DNA of 64,000 nucleotides, taken from contig JADJWE010000009.1 in the NCBI GenBank assembly GCA_016716525.1, positions 434,001-498,000 of the forward strand, read 5' to 3'. The notes beneath the pieces were generated by a model. That model ran no database searches. It was given only the letters and a program-made list of their open reading frames with translations, and was not told where the DNA came from. This document shows positions 1 through 9,921 of the stretch, piece by piece; the stretch's first letter is position 1; the number at the start of each line of letters is the position of its first letter. Source of the DNA: Candidatus Flexicrinis affinis (GTDB taxonomy: Bacteria; Chloroflexota; Anaerolineae; Aggregatilineales; Phototrophicaceae). The position numbers and the translations under genes are program-made.

Positions 1-3000
1 GCTGAAAACCGGCGTGGTGCTGGTGTTGATGATCGAGTCGAATAGGGTGAGGCGGAATTCGATCGGCGCGTCGTCCTCGTGGGCCGCTTGCGTCTTGTCG
101 AGCAGGCTGTCGATCCACGGCGTGAGGCCGCCGTCCTTGATGCTGCGCAGATCGCTCAGCGGGCGCCCGAGCAGTTCGTCGGCGCTCATGGCGAGCAGGC
201 GTTGCGCGGCGGGGTTGCTCACGATCACCTTGCCGTCGACATCGGCCAGCACCACGCCGTCCGAGATCGAGTCGAGGATCGCCGCGTTCTTCTCGGCTTC
301 TTCCTGTTCCGTGCGCAGCATCTGGCCGAGGCGTTCGGCTTGATCGCGGATGAGCGCGTACAACTGCGCGTTGTTGATGGTTGCGGCGACCTGATTGGCA
401 GCGGCGGCGACCAGCCGCATCGCCGACTCGCCGAATGCATTGATCTCCCGGCCGAGCAGCACGATCACGCCGAGCGATTCGCCGTCGCTGGCTTGCAGCA
501 CCGCGCCGACCGCGCTGCGCCACGCGCTCGCGCCGGACTGCTCGGCGTCGTAGTGCGGCCACGACTCAAGATCGCCGACGTTGAGTTCCGGGCCGTTGTC
601 GATCAGCCAGTGACCGACCTGTTCGCCGGCGTGCGGCGTATCGTCGCCTTCGGCCCGCGTACTGAGCGTCGCCATCGTCACCAAATCGTCGCTCAGCGCG
701 TCGAAGCGCATGATCAGCCCGTCGTCCGCGCCGACCGCTTTCGCCAGCATTTCGAGTGCGCGCTGCTCCAACTGTGTCATGTCGAGCGTGCGCGCCAGCT
801 CGGACGTAATCTGGTACAGCGTGTCGAGGCGGTCGCGCTCGTCTTCAAGCTCCTGCGTGCGCGCCACGACCTGCCGTTCGAGGTCTTCGGCAAGGCTGCT
901 GATCTGGCGGAACAGGTTGGCGTTTTCCAGCACAGCGGCAAGCTGCGCGGCGACCGTCGACAGCACGCGCTGATCGTTCAGCGAGAACGCGCGCGTCCGT
1001 TTGCCGTCGAGGACCGCGATGGCCCCGTAGACCTTCGCGCCGACCGTGATCGGCACGGCCATGTAGCTCTTGTAGTCGCCTTCGCCGTTTTGGATGCCGA
1101 TGCTGCGGCGCAGCTCGTCCGGCGTGAAGTAGTCCGCGCCGATGCTGAGCATGCGGTTGTTCTTGTAGACGTAACCGACCTCGTCGTTGGCAAGAGCCCG
1201 TGACGGGACGCTGACCGCTTCGCCATCGCGGATGACGACCGGGAACGACACGTTGCCCGTCTCTTCGTTGAACAGCGCGACATAGAACTGGCTGGCGGTC
1301 AGTACACCGGGCAGGCGCGTCCGAATCGTGTCCATCATCTGCTCGACCGACAGCGACGAGGACAGCGACTGGCTGAGGTCGTTCAGCGCGAACGACTCCG
1401 CCACCATGTTCGACATCTCGTGGGTCAGGCGCGCGCTCTGGATACCGACGGCAAGCTGGCCGCCCAACGTGCGCACCATGCGCAGGTTTTGCGACGTGAT
1501 ATCCAGTGGCTCGCGGCTGTAGGTCTCGAGCTGTACGAGACCGATTGCGCCGTCGGCGGTCACCAACGGGATGAGCACGCGCTGGGTTTCGCCGCGCTCG
1601 CGCATTTCGGTCACGTCGCGCCCGAACACGTCCTCGTTGTCGGAGGCGATCAGGATCAGCGGCTCGCGCGATTTGAGCACCTTGCTCTTGGCGCGGTACT
1701 GGGCGAGGTCAAGCCGGTCGCCGCGTTCGCGCAGGCGCGACAGATCGCCGTAGCGGTCGGTATCCTGAATGATCTCGACGTTGTCTTCAATCTCGTTCCA
1801 CGCCATGATCAGGCACTGATCGACTTCGACGACGCCGAACATCAAGCCGGCGATCAGTTCGAGCAGTTCGTTCAAGTCGCGGGTCGCGGCGGTGGCCTGC
1901 GCGGCCTCGAGCAGCGTGGACATTTCGTTGGTGCGCTCGAACGCCTGCATGAACAGCTCGGCGTTGGCGGCGGCGTTGGCGACCTGCGAGGCGAAGGCGA
2001 ACGACACGTTCTGATCGGACGGGCTGTCGTAGGCGCTGGCCTCGGGCGTTGCCAGCGTGATGACGCCGACGACGTTGCCCTGATTGACCATCGGAATGCC
2101 AAGCCACGACTGTGCGCCTTCTGCGCCGGGAGGCATCGGGTCGTATTCGGTCGGCTCGTCAGGCGGCAGGTTGACCGCCAACGTCCGTTGACTGTCCACG
2201 ACCTGCCGGAGCGCGAGATAGTCGTTGATCCGCAGGCGGGTGGCTTCTTCGCCCGCTTCGGCCTCGGTGCGCACGCCTTCCCACAATTCGCCGGCGGCGT
2301 CTTCGAGCGTCAGTACCGAGCCGGAGCGCCGCCACACGGCCATCGTCTGATACGGGATCAGCCGGTGCATCTCGGTCATGGCGTTAAGGATGACGATCGA
2401 GCGTTCGGTCGAAGCCGTCACGCGGTTACTGGCCAGTGTCAGCGCGCCAAGCTGATCGGCGCGCACCTGAATGGCCTGTTCCAGCGCGCGGCGCTCGGTG
2501 GTGTCTTCGAGCAGGAGCACGGCGCCGCTGCCTTGTTGGCCGGCCAGCGGGTATACGTACATGTTGAGCGTCTGCGGCCGGTCATCGTAATCGTACGTGC
2601 CGACGTCGGTCATTTCTTGCGGCTGACCGCCAGCGAGCACGACGTCGATCGCGTAACCGATCAGTTGAGAAAGCTCGGGACGGTACTCTTCCAGTGTGTA
2701 GCCGATCGCGCGATCCGTCCACTGGAACGCTTCGCGCATCGTGTGATTGATGGTCACAATCCGGCCGGTCTCGTTGATCACGACGATGCCTTGCTGGATC
2801 GAGTTGACGACCGCTTCGTTCAACATCCGCAAGCGCACCGCTTGGTTAAAAAGTGTCGTGCTTTCGGCGGCATTGGCGGCCTGATAGGCGAACGTCTCCA
2901 GCAGATCGACAGTGGTGCGGTCGGGCTTCAGGTCGTTGAACGGCCGGTCCAGCAGCATCGCCCCGATGGTACGCCCGCTGGGCGCGATCATCTGCACGAC

Positions 3001-6000
3001 CAGCAGTTCGCCGTCGTGCCATGCCTCGGGGCCGGTCGCCTGAACCTCCCGCTGGCCGTCGAAGCGCGTCTCGAGCGAGTCGCGCTGGCGTTCACGCTGT
3101 TCGGGCGGGATCAGGAAGACGTTGGTACCGTACAAGTGATACTCGGGATCGAGCAGTTCGCGCAGAGCGGCCGACGTCAGCGTGCTGACCTGACTCTCGC
3201 GGAACACCTCAAGCGGCACACCGGCTTGTGCCACGCGATGCAGCACGTTTTCGTCGTCGGCCAGCAGCATCACGACCTGATCGAAGCCAGCCGAGTTCTG
3301 CACGCTGAACGCCACCGCCTCCATCAGTTCGACCGGTTCGGTCGTGGAGGCCAGCACCGAGCTAAGCTCGAAGATACGGTTGAGCTGTTCGACGCGCTGG
3401 CGCAGGGTGTCGGAACGCTCGCGCAGCTCGTTATAGCGAATGTAGTTGCCGTAGCCCAGCGAGGCTTTCGTCGCCAGCGTGTAGAGGAACTGCGCGGCGG
3501 TGTCGTCGAACACCTCGGGCTGGTTGTCCCACAGATGGATCACGCCGATGACCGTGTCGACCCACAGAATGGCGCAGGCCAGCGCCGAGCGCGCATCGCG
3601 CGGGATCGGGCCGAGCTTGCTGTCTGGCGCGTGGTAATCGTGGATCAGCACCGGCTCGGCGCCGGCGGTGACTGCCTGCCGCTCGATCGGCGCGATGGTA
3701 TCGAAGCTGACGGTGTCGCGCAGGCCGCCCAAGCGCCGCGCCAGCACCGGTTGATCCGGCGTCGGCCACTCCTCAGGCGGCGCAAGCAGCGCGACCGTGC
3801 TGTTGCCGGCCGATGTCGCGCGAAGCGCCTCGCGCCGGATGACGTTCAAGATTTGGTCGAAATCGACCGTCAGCGTCAGTTCGTTCGACACGCGGCTGAC
3901 GGCGTCGAGTTCTTCGAGGCGGCGGGCGAGGTTCTGGCCGGTCGCTTCGTAGAGCAGCGCGCGGTCGATGGCCGGCGCGACCTGCGACGCAATCGTCATC
4001 ATCAGTTCGACGTCGTCGTTGGTGTAGTCGCGGCCGCGGTTGGCGATGCCCATTTCGCCGATGCTGCGATCGCCGACGGCCAGCGGCACGAGCACCGACT
4101 TTAGCACGTTCAACTCGCTGGCGATGCGTTTGTACTCCGGTAGCACACGCTCGTCGTTGAGCACGTCGTTGCCCATGTACGGTCGCCGGCTCATCACGAC
4201 CGAATGCTGGAACATCGGCGCGTACATGCTCTGGACGGTCGGCTTGTCGAGCTTCTCGCCGTATACGCGCTCCGGCGTCGTGATCAGGTTGCCGGTGCCG
4301 TCGAGAATGCTGATGTACGCGATGGGCGACAGAGTGGCCTCTGCGATCGCCATGAGCAGATCGTGCGCGACCTCGTCGAGGCGGTTCATCGCGCCTGCGA
4401 GTTCGGCAATCCGCCGCAGCGACTCCGACCGCTGCGAGGCACGCTGGATCTCTTGGAACAGCCGCGCGTTCTCAAGGATCGTCGCGGCTTGTGTGGCGAA
4501 AATGGTGAGCAAGCGCCCGTCGCCGTCGTCAAAGTCGCGCCCCTGATCGGGGTCGGCGATTTGGATGACGCCGGTGAGCTGGCCGCGCAAGGTGAGGCGG
4601 GCAAACATCGTGCGCTGGATGCGCGCCTTCTGCACGATCGGCTCGAGGCCGGCGGCGATGATCAACGCGCTGGCGGCGGTGTTGTTGGTGTACCAGCTAT
4701 CCTCGTCTTCCCAGAGCGCGCGGAACACGCTCCCCGACGCGAAGTCGATGGCGTACTCGCTGGCGATCTTGTCGTCGAGGCCAGTCGCAGGGACGATGCA
4801 GCGAAGCTGAAGCGCTTCGCGGTCGAACAGCAGCAGCGCGCACGTCCGCACGTTCATCAAGGTGCTGATGCGGTCGGTCAATGCGCGGTAGAAGTCGGAT
4901 TCGGCGGCCAACGACCCGATCGCCAGCGTCATCTGCTGGAGACCTTCAAGCTCGGCGTCGAGGCGCTGTTCGCGGCTGAGCAGGCGCGTGCTTTCGACCA
5001 CGACCGTCGCTTGGGACGCGATCGCGCGCAGGTTGGCGACGTCGCGGATGGTGAACTCGCCGCCGCGCAGTTTGTTGAACACCGCCAGCATACCGATCCG
5101 GTCGCGGCTGATTTGCAGCGGAACCCACAGCGTGTTGCGGATCCCGATCGTGCTCATGACCGTCACGAGGCCCATCTCGGTGGCGAGCGGTTCGTCGCGG
5201 AGGTCGCCGGCAAGCCAGTAGGGCTGTCGCTCGAAGATGTCGCGGGCAGCGCTGCCGGCCGGCAAAGCCACGAACAGCGACCGCGCCAATGCATCCGGGA
5301 TGCCGTGGAAGGGCAGGGCCGCCGTCAGGCCGCCGCGCACCTCGTCGTACAGCAGCACGCCGCACATCTGCGCGCTGCTCAGTTCTGCCACGCGTTTTGC
5401 CAGCGCGCCGTACACCGCTTCGGGCCGCGATTCGCCACGGCCGGACACCTGTTCGACCAGCGACTGCAAGCTGACGAGGTCTTCGATCCGGCGCACCTGC
5501 TGCGCATATTGCTGCGCTTCGCTGATGGTGCTAGCCAGCGCGTCGTTGAGTGCCAGCAGCAGCGTTGCATCCTGCTGCGAGTAGGCGTTAGGCCGGTCGT
5601 TATACAACTGCAGCGTACCGAGCACCTGCGCGCCCAACACCAATGGGATGCCGACCACGCTCGCATACGGGAACGGCGAGACGATCGGGCGCAGCGCCTC
5701 GATGTCAGTCGGGTTGTTGAGCACCAGCGCCTTGCGGTTGTCTAGAATCCAGCCCGGCAGGCCGCCTTCCAACGGGTACTGGCCGCCGCGTTCGTACAGC
5801 GAGAGGATGTAGCGCGCGTCACCGAACCATGCCTGCGGGGTGAGCGCCGTGTTGTCGTCGGTGTAAAGGTTGATCTCGCCGCCGTCGAAATGGATGACCG
5901 GATGCAGCACGGTCAGGATGGCTTGCAGGGTCGGCTCGACGCCGGCCGTGATGTCGACCAGCTCCGACGCCTGATTGAGCACGCGGAACGCGCGCGAGAA

Positions 6001-6447
6001 GTCAAGCCCGGTCGACGTGGACGCGACCGTCTGGTCGGAGTCCTTCGCGCCCACCTGGCGCACGACGATCATGCGGCGCCGGTCGTTCTCGTGCGGGACG
6101 TCGTAGACGAGCGCTTCCATCCAGCGATCGCCGATGCGGAAGGCCGCTTCGCGCTGCGAGCCGAGCAGGCCGAGGAAGTTGTCCGGCGGCTGAATCAATC
6201 GCGTGATTTGTTCGAGGTCGGGGACGTCGTCATCAAGGCCGAGCCAGCCCTTCAGCGTCCGGTTGGCGTGGACGACCTGACCGAGGCCGCGCACGATCAG
6301 CACACCTTCGCCGGGCCGTTCGTCGGGCAGTGATTCGGCGATCTTGACCGCGGACTCGGTGCTAACGGCGCTGCGCTGACGCGTGAAAAGGTACAGCCAC
6401 AGCGTGACGACACCTCCCCCCAGCAGCAATATCAACGCGACGTTCAT
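1..6447 (-). CDS. Giant multi-GAF/PAS sensor protein, C-terminus beyond the window
   Basis: The reading frame is open from the ATG at 6447 to base 1, giving 2149 visible residues and no stop. The N-terminus is one hydrophobic segment (about residues 3-20). Next comes a PAS-like segment (45-120, 'GQVVHANRTLKGWLGL'). About ten successive GAF-like units follow, near 140-315, 320-486, 500-660, 677-830, 840-1003, 1017-1193, 1330-1500, 1510-1670, 1687-1833 and 1873-2026. PAS segments lie at about 1206-1323 and 2060-2149 ('DSISDGVVLADVDGK'). This is the layout of a membrane-anchored sensor; a histidine kinase module would be expected past the left edge but is not visible. It lies downstream of the response regulator on the same strand, so the two probably form a signalling pair. 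Long open frames on the opposite strand are shadows. Unit boundaries are estimated by eye. Confidence 0.85.
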   Translation of the reverse strand, partial: MNVALILLLGGGVVTLWLYLFTRQRSAVSTESAVKIAESLPDERPGEGVLIVRGLGQVVHANRTLKGWLGLDDDVPDLEQITRLIQPPDNFLGLLGSQREAAFRIGDRWMEALVYDVPHENDRRRMIVVRQVGAKDSDQTVASTSTGLDFSRAFRVLNQASELVDITAGVEPTLQAILTVLHPVIHFDGGEINLYTDDNTALTPQAWFGDARYILSLYERGGQYPLEGGLPGWILDNRKALVLNNPTDIEALRPIVSPFPYASVVGIPLVLGAQVLGTLQLYNDRPNAYSQQDATLLLALNDALASTISEAQQYAQQVRRIEDLVSLQSLVEQVSGRGESRPEAVYGALAKRVAELSSAQMCGVLLYDEVRGGLTAALPFHGIPDALARSLFVALPAGSAARDIFERQPYWLAGDLRDEPLATEMGLVTVMSTIGIRNTLWVPLQISRDRIGMLAVFNKLRGGEFTIRDVANLRAIASQATVVVESTRLLSREQRLDAELEGLQQMTLAIGSLAAESDFYRALTDRISTLMNVRTCALLLFDREALQLRCIVPATGLDDKIASEYAIDFASGSVFRALWEDEDSWYTNNTAASALIIAAGLEPIVQKARIQRTMFARLTLRGQLTGVIQIADPDQGRDFDDGDGRLLTIFATQAATILENARLFQEIQRASQRSESLRRIAELAGAMNRLDEVAHDLLMAIAEATLSPIAYISILDGTGNLITTPERVYGEKLDKPTVQSMYAPMFQHSVVMSRRPYMGNDVLNDERVLPEYKRIASELNVLKSVLVPLAVGDRSIGEMGIANRGRDYTNDDVELMMTIASQVAPAIDRALLYEATGQNLARRLEELDAVSRVSNELTLTVDFDQILNVIRREALRATSAGNSTVALLAPPEEWPTPDQPVLARRLGGLRDTVSFDTIAPIERQAVTAGAEPVLIHDYHAPDSKLGPIPRDARSALACAILWVDTVIGVIHLWDNQPEVFDDTAAQFLYTLATKASLGYGNYIRYNELRERSDTLRQRVEQLNRIFELSSVLASTTEPVELMEAVAFSVQNSAGFDQVVMLLADDENVLHRVAQAGVPLEVFRESQVSTLTSAALRELLDPEYHLYGTNVFLIPPEQRERQRDSLETRFDGQREVQATGPEAWHDGELLVVQMIAPSGRTIGAMLLDRPFNDLKPDRTTVDLLETFAYQAANAAESTTLFNQAVRLRMLNEAVVNSIQQGIVVINETGRIVTINHTMREAFQWTDRAIGYTLEEYRPELSQLIGYAIDVVLAGGQPQEMTDVGTYDYDDRPQTLNMYVYPLAGQQGSGAVLLLEDTTERRALEQAIQVRADQLGALTLASNRVTASTERSIVILNAMTEMHRLIPYQTMAVWRRSGSVLTLEDAAGELWEGVRTEAEAGEEATRLRINDYLALRQVVDSQRTLAVNLPPDEPTEYDPMPPGAEGAQSWLGIPMVNQGNVVGVITLATPEASAYDSPSDQNVSFAFASQVANAAANAELFMQAFERTNEMSTLLEAAQATAATRDLNELLELIAGLMFGVVEVDQCLIMAWNEIEDNVEIIQDTDRYGDLSRLRERGDRLDLAQYRAKSKVLKSREPLILIASDNEDVFGRDVTEMRERGETQRVLIPLVTADGAIGLVQLETYSREPLDITSQNLRMVRTLGGQLAVGIQSARLTHEMSNMVAESFALNDLSQSLSSSLSVEQMMDTIRTRLPGVLTASQFYVALFNEETGNVSFPVVIRDGEAVSVPSRALANDEVGYVYKNNRMLSIGADYFTPDELRRSIGIQNGEGDYKSYMAVPITVGAKVYGAIAVLDGKRTRAFSLNDQRVLSTVAAQLAAVLENANLFRQISSLAEDLERQVVARTQELEDERDRLDTLYQITSELARTLDMTQLEQRALEMLAKAVGADDGLIMRFDALSDDLVTMATLSTRAEGDDTPHAGEQVGHWLIDNGPELNVGDLESWPHYDAEQSGASAWRSAVGAVLQASDGESLGVIVLLGREINAFGESAMRLVAAAANQVAATINNAQLYALIRDQAERLGQMLRTEQEEAEKNAAILDSISDGVVLADVDGKVIVSNPAAQRLLAMSADELLGRPLSDLRSIKDGGLTPWIDSLLDKTQAAHEDDAPIEFRLTLFDSIINTSTTPVFS

Positions 6448-6534
6448 GGCGTTCCGTGGTTTGTTGTTAAGCCGGTGTTACAGCATACTCCAGTGTAACG
6501 CAAAAAACGGCTGTTTTGCGATTAGGGTGTTCGC

Positions 6535-7470
6535 CTACCACGTACTGCGAAAGCGCGTGTTCTCGCTCTCGACGATTCCAGCGGCACGGCGGCGGCGATC
6601 TTCGGCGGCGAGTTCGGTGATCTCGCGGATGTCCGAGAATCGGTGTGTCGCGGTGCTGACCGCTCCGATCGCCATGGACATCAGGTCGACCCGGCGGTCG
6701 CCGCTGGAGTCCGGCACCAGCACGTAGCCGCGCTCGCGGTCGATGAACGAATAGTGCTGCTTGACCCCTTTTGCGAAGCGGCTTTCGATCTCCTCCTGCA
6801 GGCGCTTCGAATCGGAGGCGTGCGTGACGACGACGAAGTTGTCGCGCCCCGGGTGCCCGATGAAATCGTCAGGAGTCCCGTGCTGTTCGATGACCTCGGC
6901 CAGCAGCATCGCCGTGAAGCGGATCAGCTCGTCGGCGGCGACGAAGCTGTAGACGTCGGCGAACGTGTCGAAGTGGTTGATCTTGCCGTCGATGTACGTC
7001 CACGGGCGGGACTGGCGCATCAAGCCGCGCAGGTAGTCCTCGATCAGCCGGCCTGTCGGGAGCTTGCTGCGGGGGTCGATCTCGCCGATCTGGTTGGCGC
7101 TTTGGATCGCATTGCCTACGCGCAGGCCCAACTCGTCCACGTCGAACGGTTTGGTGACGTAATCGTCCGCGCCCAGTTCGAGGCCGTTCAGCCGGTCGCT
7201 GCGCTCGTCGCGCTGGGTGAGGAAGATGATCGGGATGTACTTGGTACGGTTGTTGGTACGCAGTTCGCGGCAGACCTCGAAGCCGTCCATGTCCGGCAGC
7301 ATGATGTCGAGGATGATCAGCGAATGGGGCTGGCGGCGGGCCAGCGCGATCGCGTCGCGGCCATGATCGGCGGTTTCGACTTCGTAACCGACGCCGGTGA
7401 AGTAGAACTTGAGCATGAACTGAATGTCGGTGTCGTCGTCGACGATCAGGATGCGCCCTTTGGTCGCCAT
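6535..7470 (-). CDS. Response regulator with receiver domain and degenerate GGDEF-like output domain
   Basis: The 311-residue protein starts at ATG 7470, where the receiver begins ('MATKGRILIVDDDTDIQF'). A longer in-frame start at 7557 adds only sequence unlike a receiver. The receiver (about 1-125) has the acidic pocket DDD, the phospho-acceptor Asp in 'LIILDIMLPDMDGFE', and the conserved Lys in 'ADDYVTKPFD'. The C-terminal domain (about 150-290) follows the GGDEF fold pattern, but the signature position reads 'HPGRDNFVV', so diguanylate cyclase activity is unlikely and it may act as a binding or sensory domain. The gene ends 87 bp before the large sensor starts, on the same strand, suggesting co-transcription. 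Confidence 0.88.
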   Translation of the reverse strand: MATKGRILIVDDDTDIQFMLKFYFTGVGYEVETADHGRDAIALARRQPHSLIILDIMLPDMDGFEVCRELRTNNRTKYIPIIFLTQRDERSDRLNGLELGADDYVTKPFDVDELGLRVGNAIQSANQIGEIDPRSKLPTGRLIEDYLRGLMRQSRPWTYIDGKINHFDTFADVYSFVAADELIRFTAMLLAEVIEQHGTPDDFIGHPGRDNFVVVTHASDSKRLQEEIESRFAKGVKQHYSFIDRERGYVLVPDSSGDRRVDLMSMAIGAVSTATHRFSDIREITELAAEDRRRRAAGIVESENTRFRSTW

Positions 7471-7680
7471 AAATCCGCCCTTAACCACACACGGCTTGAG
7501 GCGCCGTGCAGCGATAACATTAGGTACCATGATACCGCATGTTTGAGCGTGGTGCATTTAGGGATGCTTGCGCCTTGTCGCCGATGCGTCGTGCGGTCAG
7601 AGGCCGACCGTCAAGATTCGCAGGGCATGCGCGGCGATAATCGAGTCAACGACGGCAGATGGCGAGGCTTAGCAGCGATC

Positions 7681-8568
7681 ATGTTCCGGCGTCCGTTGAG
7701 ATCCGCGATTCTTGTTTTCGGCCTTTTGTTCCTGTTTGGCAGTGTACCCGTGTTGGCGCAGAACACGTCCGAGACTCCCGCGCTCGTGCCGACGTGTCCC
7801 TATGTGCTGCGCCCCGGCGTGCCTTTTGCGTGGCTGAGGCAGCAGCCCTCGTCGGCGGCTGGTTTCAACGCGACGGTGTTTCCCGGTCAGAAGCTGGCCA
7901 TCGACAATCCACCGCGCACCGTATGGGACGGCACACAGTGGTGGGTGAGCGCATGGATAGCAGATACCAGCCCCGCGGCCACGTGGGTCGAGGTCGAATC
8001 GATCCAGCCCGCCTGCGAGTCGGCGACGCCCGTGCCGGGCGGCGTACAGTGGGGCCCGGGTAAATCGGTGCGCGTCAACAGCACGGTGCCGTTTGCATGG
8101 CTGCGCGTACGGCCGTATCCCGACCCGGAACAGCCACCGCTGCTGACGGTCTTCCCCGGCGCCGTATTGACGTTGATTCAAGGCCCGGTCGCGGACAACA
8201 TGAACCAGTGGTGGTGGTATCTGCGCGATCCGCGCACACGCATCGCGGGTTGGGTCGAGCAAGCGTCGCTCGTGTTGATCGAAGGTTCGGTTCCCGTGCC
8301 GACCCCGCTGCCCACCGACGTACCCGGCACGGATTGGAGCGCGAACGACCGGGTCCGGGTGCGGTCGACCGTGTCGTTCAGCTGGCTGCGGCCTGCGCCG
8401 GCATCCGACGTTGGCCCCTTCTACACTGCGCGCCCCGGCCAAGAGTTGGTATTGGTGCAGGGCCGGCACGCCCAAGGCGGGCAGTTCTGGTGGTTCGTCG
8501 CCGTTCCCGGCACGATCACACGCGGATGGGTCGAGGAGACGTCACTCACGTTTGTGCGTGCAGGATAG
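7681..8568 (+). CDS. Secreted protein with three SH3-like repeats
   Basis: The 295-residue product starts at ATG 7681 with a signal peptide (basic 'MFRRPLRSA', hydrophobic core, 'VLAQ' cleavage region). It then carries three related units of about 80 residues, near 35-115, 120-200 and 215-293. Each has the pattern 'VPFAWLR.. (or VSFSWLR..)P.....TVFPGQ.L.L......QWWW......GWVE', which resembles bacterial SH3 repeats that bind cell-wall or extracellular ligands. The frame is open for about 1 kb upstream, but that part is antisense to the response regulator, so the signal-peptide Met is preferred. No enzymatic domain is visible; an envelope-binding role is inference. Confidence 0.8.
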   Translation: MFRRPLRSAILVFGLLFLFGSVPVLAQNTSETPALVPTCPYVLRPGVPFAWLRQQPSSAAGFNATVFPGQKLAIDNPPRTVWDGTQWWVSAWIADTSPAATWVEVESIQPACESATPVPGGVQWGPGKSVRVNSTVPFAWLRVRPYPDPEQPPLLTVFPGAVLTLIQGPVADNMNQWWWYLRDPRTRIAGWVEQASLVLIEGSVPVPTPLPTDVPGTDWSANDRVRVRSTVSFSWLRPAPASDVGPFYTARPGQELVLVQGRHAQGGQFWWFVAVPGTITRGWVEETSLTFVRAG

Positions 8569-8624
8569 TACATTTCGCGCGCATAGATGGGACAGTTCTC
8601 ATCATGTGACTATGCCGAGCGGTG

Positions 8625-8630
8625 TATAAT
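8625..8630 (+). promoter_or_regulatory. Candidate -10 element (TATAAT) upstream of ccdA-like gene
   Basis: A perfect TATAAT preceded by GTG lies about 57 bp before the ccdA-like start. No convincing -35 hexamer is seen 16-18 bp upstream. The same GTGTATAAT string precedes the WXG100 gene at 18419. Confidence 0.35.
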
Positions 8631-8686
8631 TCGGCTCTCTTGTCGCGTCTACCGATCGTATCCATGTTGAAAGTCCGCGCGCCATC

Positions 8687-9781
8687 ATGCTTGAAGTCAC
8701 CCTTCCCATCGCTTTCGTATTCGGCCTGATCTCGTTCATCTCGCCGTGTGTGCTGCCGCTTGTACCGGCCTATATCAGCTATCTCGGCGGGCGTGCCATC
8801 CATAACGCCGAAGCCACGTCGGTGCAGGCCGGCCCCGGCGGTACGGCCGTCGTCGCACGCTCGTTCAGCGAGCGGTTCGCGCTCGGGCTGCACGGGTTAG
8901 CGTTCGTGTTCGGATTCACGATCGTGTTCGTGCTGTTGGGCGTCATCACCACCGCGCTGATCCGCGAGATCGGCGGCCAGAACGTGTCGAGCGTGACCGG
9001 CATCATCGGGCGGCTTGGTGGCCTGTTGATCGTGTTCTTCGGCTTGCATTTCGGCGGCTTCCTGCCGGCGCTGTTCGAGCGCGTGCGCCGCATTGAATCC
9101 AGTCGGACGCACGCGCTGATCGTGGCTGGCGTGCTGATTGTCGGCGTCGTCGCGCTGGTGTGGGGGTTCGCAGGCCGCCTGACGATCTGGGAACCGGCGT
9201 ACACCGGCGCGCCGGTGTGGCCGGACGCGCTTGCGCTGTTTTCCGCCGCGATCTTTGGGCTCGTTCTATTTGCTTTTGGCGCTTTCGCCAACCCGCGCCA
9301 GTTCGTTGCCATGACGACCACCGGCATCGAGATGGGCCTCTATCAAGACACGCGCGGCCAGATGGATCAGGAAGGCCGCGGCCTGCTCAGCTCGATGCTC
9401 ATGGGCATCGTGTTTTCGGCCGGATGGTCGCCGTGTATCGGCACCGTGTACGGGTCGATCCTCACGCTGTCTGCGCAGACCGGCAACGTCGGCCTCGCGT
9501 CGCTCCAGTTGACCGCCTACAGTCTGGGCCTTGGCATCCCGTTCATCCTCTCGGCGCTGGCGCTGGACCGCGCGCAGGGCGTAATGCGCCGGCTCAACCG
9601 CCGCATGAAGACGATCAAGCGCATCAGCGGGATCATCCTCGTGCTGATCGGCGTGCTGGTGGCGTCGGGCGAGCTTCAGCGCCTCAGCTTGCAGCTCTCG
9701 ACCGGCGAACTTGCCGACCTGTCGCTGCAGCTCGAAGAGCGCGCTCTCGAAATCCTCGTGCCGGAGACCGGCGGGGAATAA
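8687..9781 (+). CDS. ccdA: CcdA/DsbD-type cytochrome c biogenesis membrane protein
   Basis: The 364-residue polytopic membrane protein has both halves of the CcdA fold. The first is marked by 'SFISPCVLPLVPAYISYLGG' (residues 12-31) and the second by 'FSAGWSPCIGTVYGSIL' (about 244-260). The paired Cys of the two PC motifs are the residues that pass electrons across the membrane to periplasmic thioredoxin-like partners in this family. It is longer than the usual 230-250 residues because about 90 residues containing two extra hydrophobic stretches (about 145-165 and 178-200) separate the halves. No thioredoxin or cytochrome gene is adjacent, so its partner is unknown. ATG 8687 directly begins the first membrane helix. 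Confidence 0.88.
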   Translation: MLEVTLPIAFVFGLISFISPCVLPLVPAYISYLGGRAIHNAEATSVQAGPGGTAVVARSFSERFALGLHGLAFVFGFTIVFVLLGVITTALIREIGGQNVSSVTGIIGRLGGLLIVFFGLHFGGFLPALFERVRRIESSRTHALIVAGVLIVGVVALVWGFAGRLTIWEPAYTGAPVWPDALALFSAAIFGLVLFAFGAFANPRQFVAMTTTGIEMGLYQDTRGQMDQEGRGLLSSMLMGIVFSAGWSPCIGTVYGSILTLSAQTGNVGLASLQLTAYSLGLGIPFILSALALDRAQGVMRRLNRRMKTIKRISGIILVLIGVLVASGELQRLSLQLSTGELADLSLQLEERALEILVPETGGE

Positions 9782-9782
9782 G

Positions 9783-9914
9783 TGCTGTCGCGGGGCGCTG
9801 CTCCGCACCCCGGCAGGAGGCACGGCCTCCTGCACCTCCATAATGCGAAATGAGGGCGCAGGCGCCCTCATTTCGCAGATACGGGAGTCCAGAGGGCGAA
9901 AGCCCCTTTGGAAG
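9783..9914. repeat. Intergenic palindrome cluster (copy 1 of hairpin plus conserved tail)
   Basis: The spacer between the convergent ccdA-like and YabE-like genes is a chain of hairpins. They include GCAGGAGG/CCTCCTGC near 9810-9832 and a perfect 15-bp-arm hairpin at 9845-9876 with a 2-nt loop. The latter is followed by the tail GGGAGTCCAGAGGGCGAAAG and on to about 9914. The same tail with a different but equally perfect stem occurs beside the IS at 21004-21060. It may also terminate transcription from both sides. Confidence 0.8.
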
Positions 9915-9921
9915 ACTCGTG

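Noticed and set aside
1420..4104. Long plus-strand open frame (894 codons), with similar ones at 79-1203, 4204-5745 and 5890-6333
   Set aside because: They are antisense to the GAF/PAS sensor frame, which is continuous, shows domain motifs and is in one frame across 6.4 kb. The plus-strand products are His/Arg/Val-rich without recognisable domains.
6643..7680. Upstream extension of the SH3-repeat gene
   Set aside because: The extension is antisense to the response regulator; a signal peptide begins at 7681.
8719..9327. Minus-strand frames opposite the ccdA-like gene
   Set aside because: They are shadows without domain features; the plus-strand frame has the paired CcdA Cys motifs.
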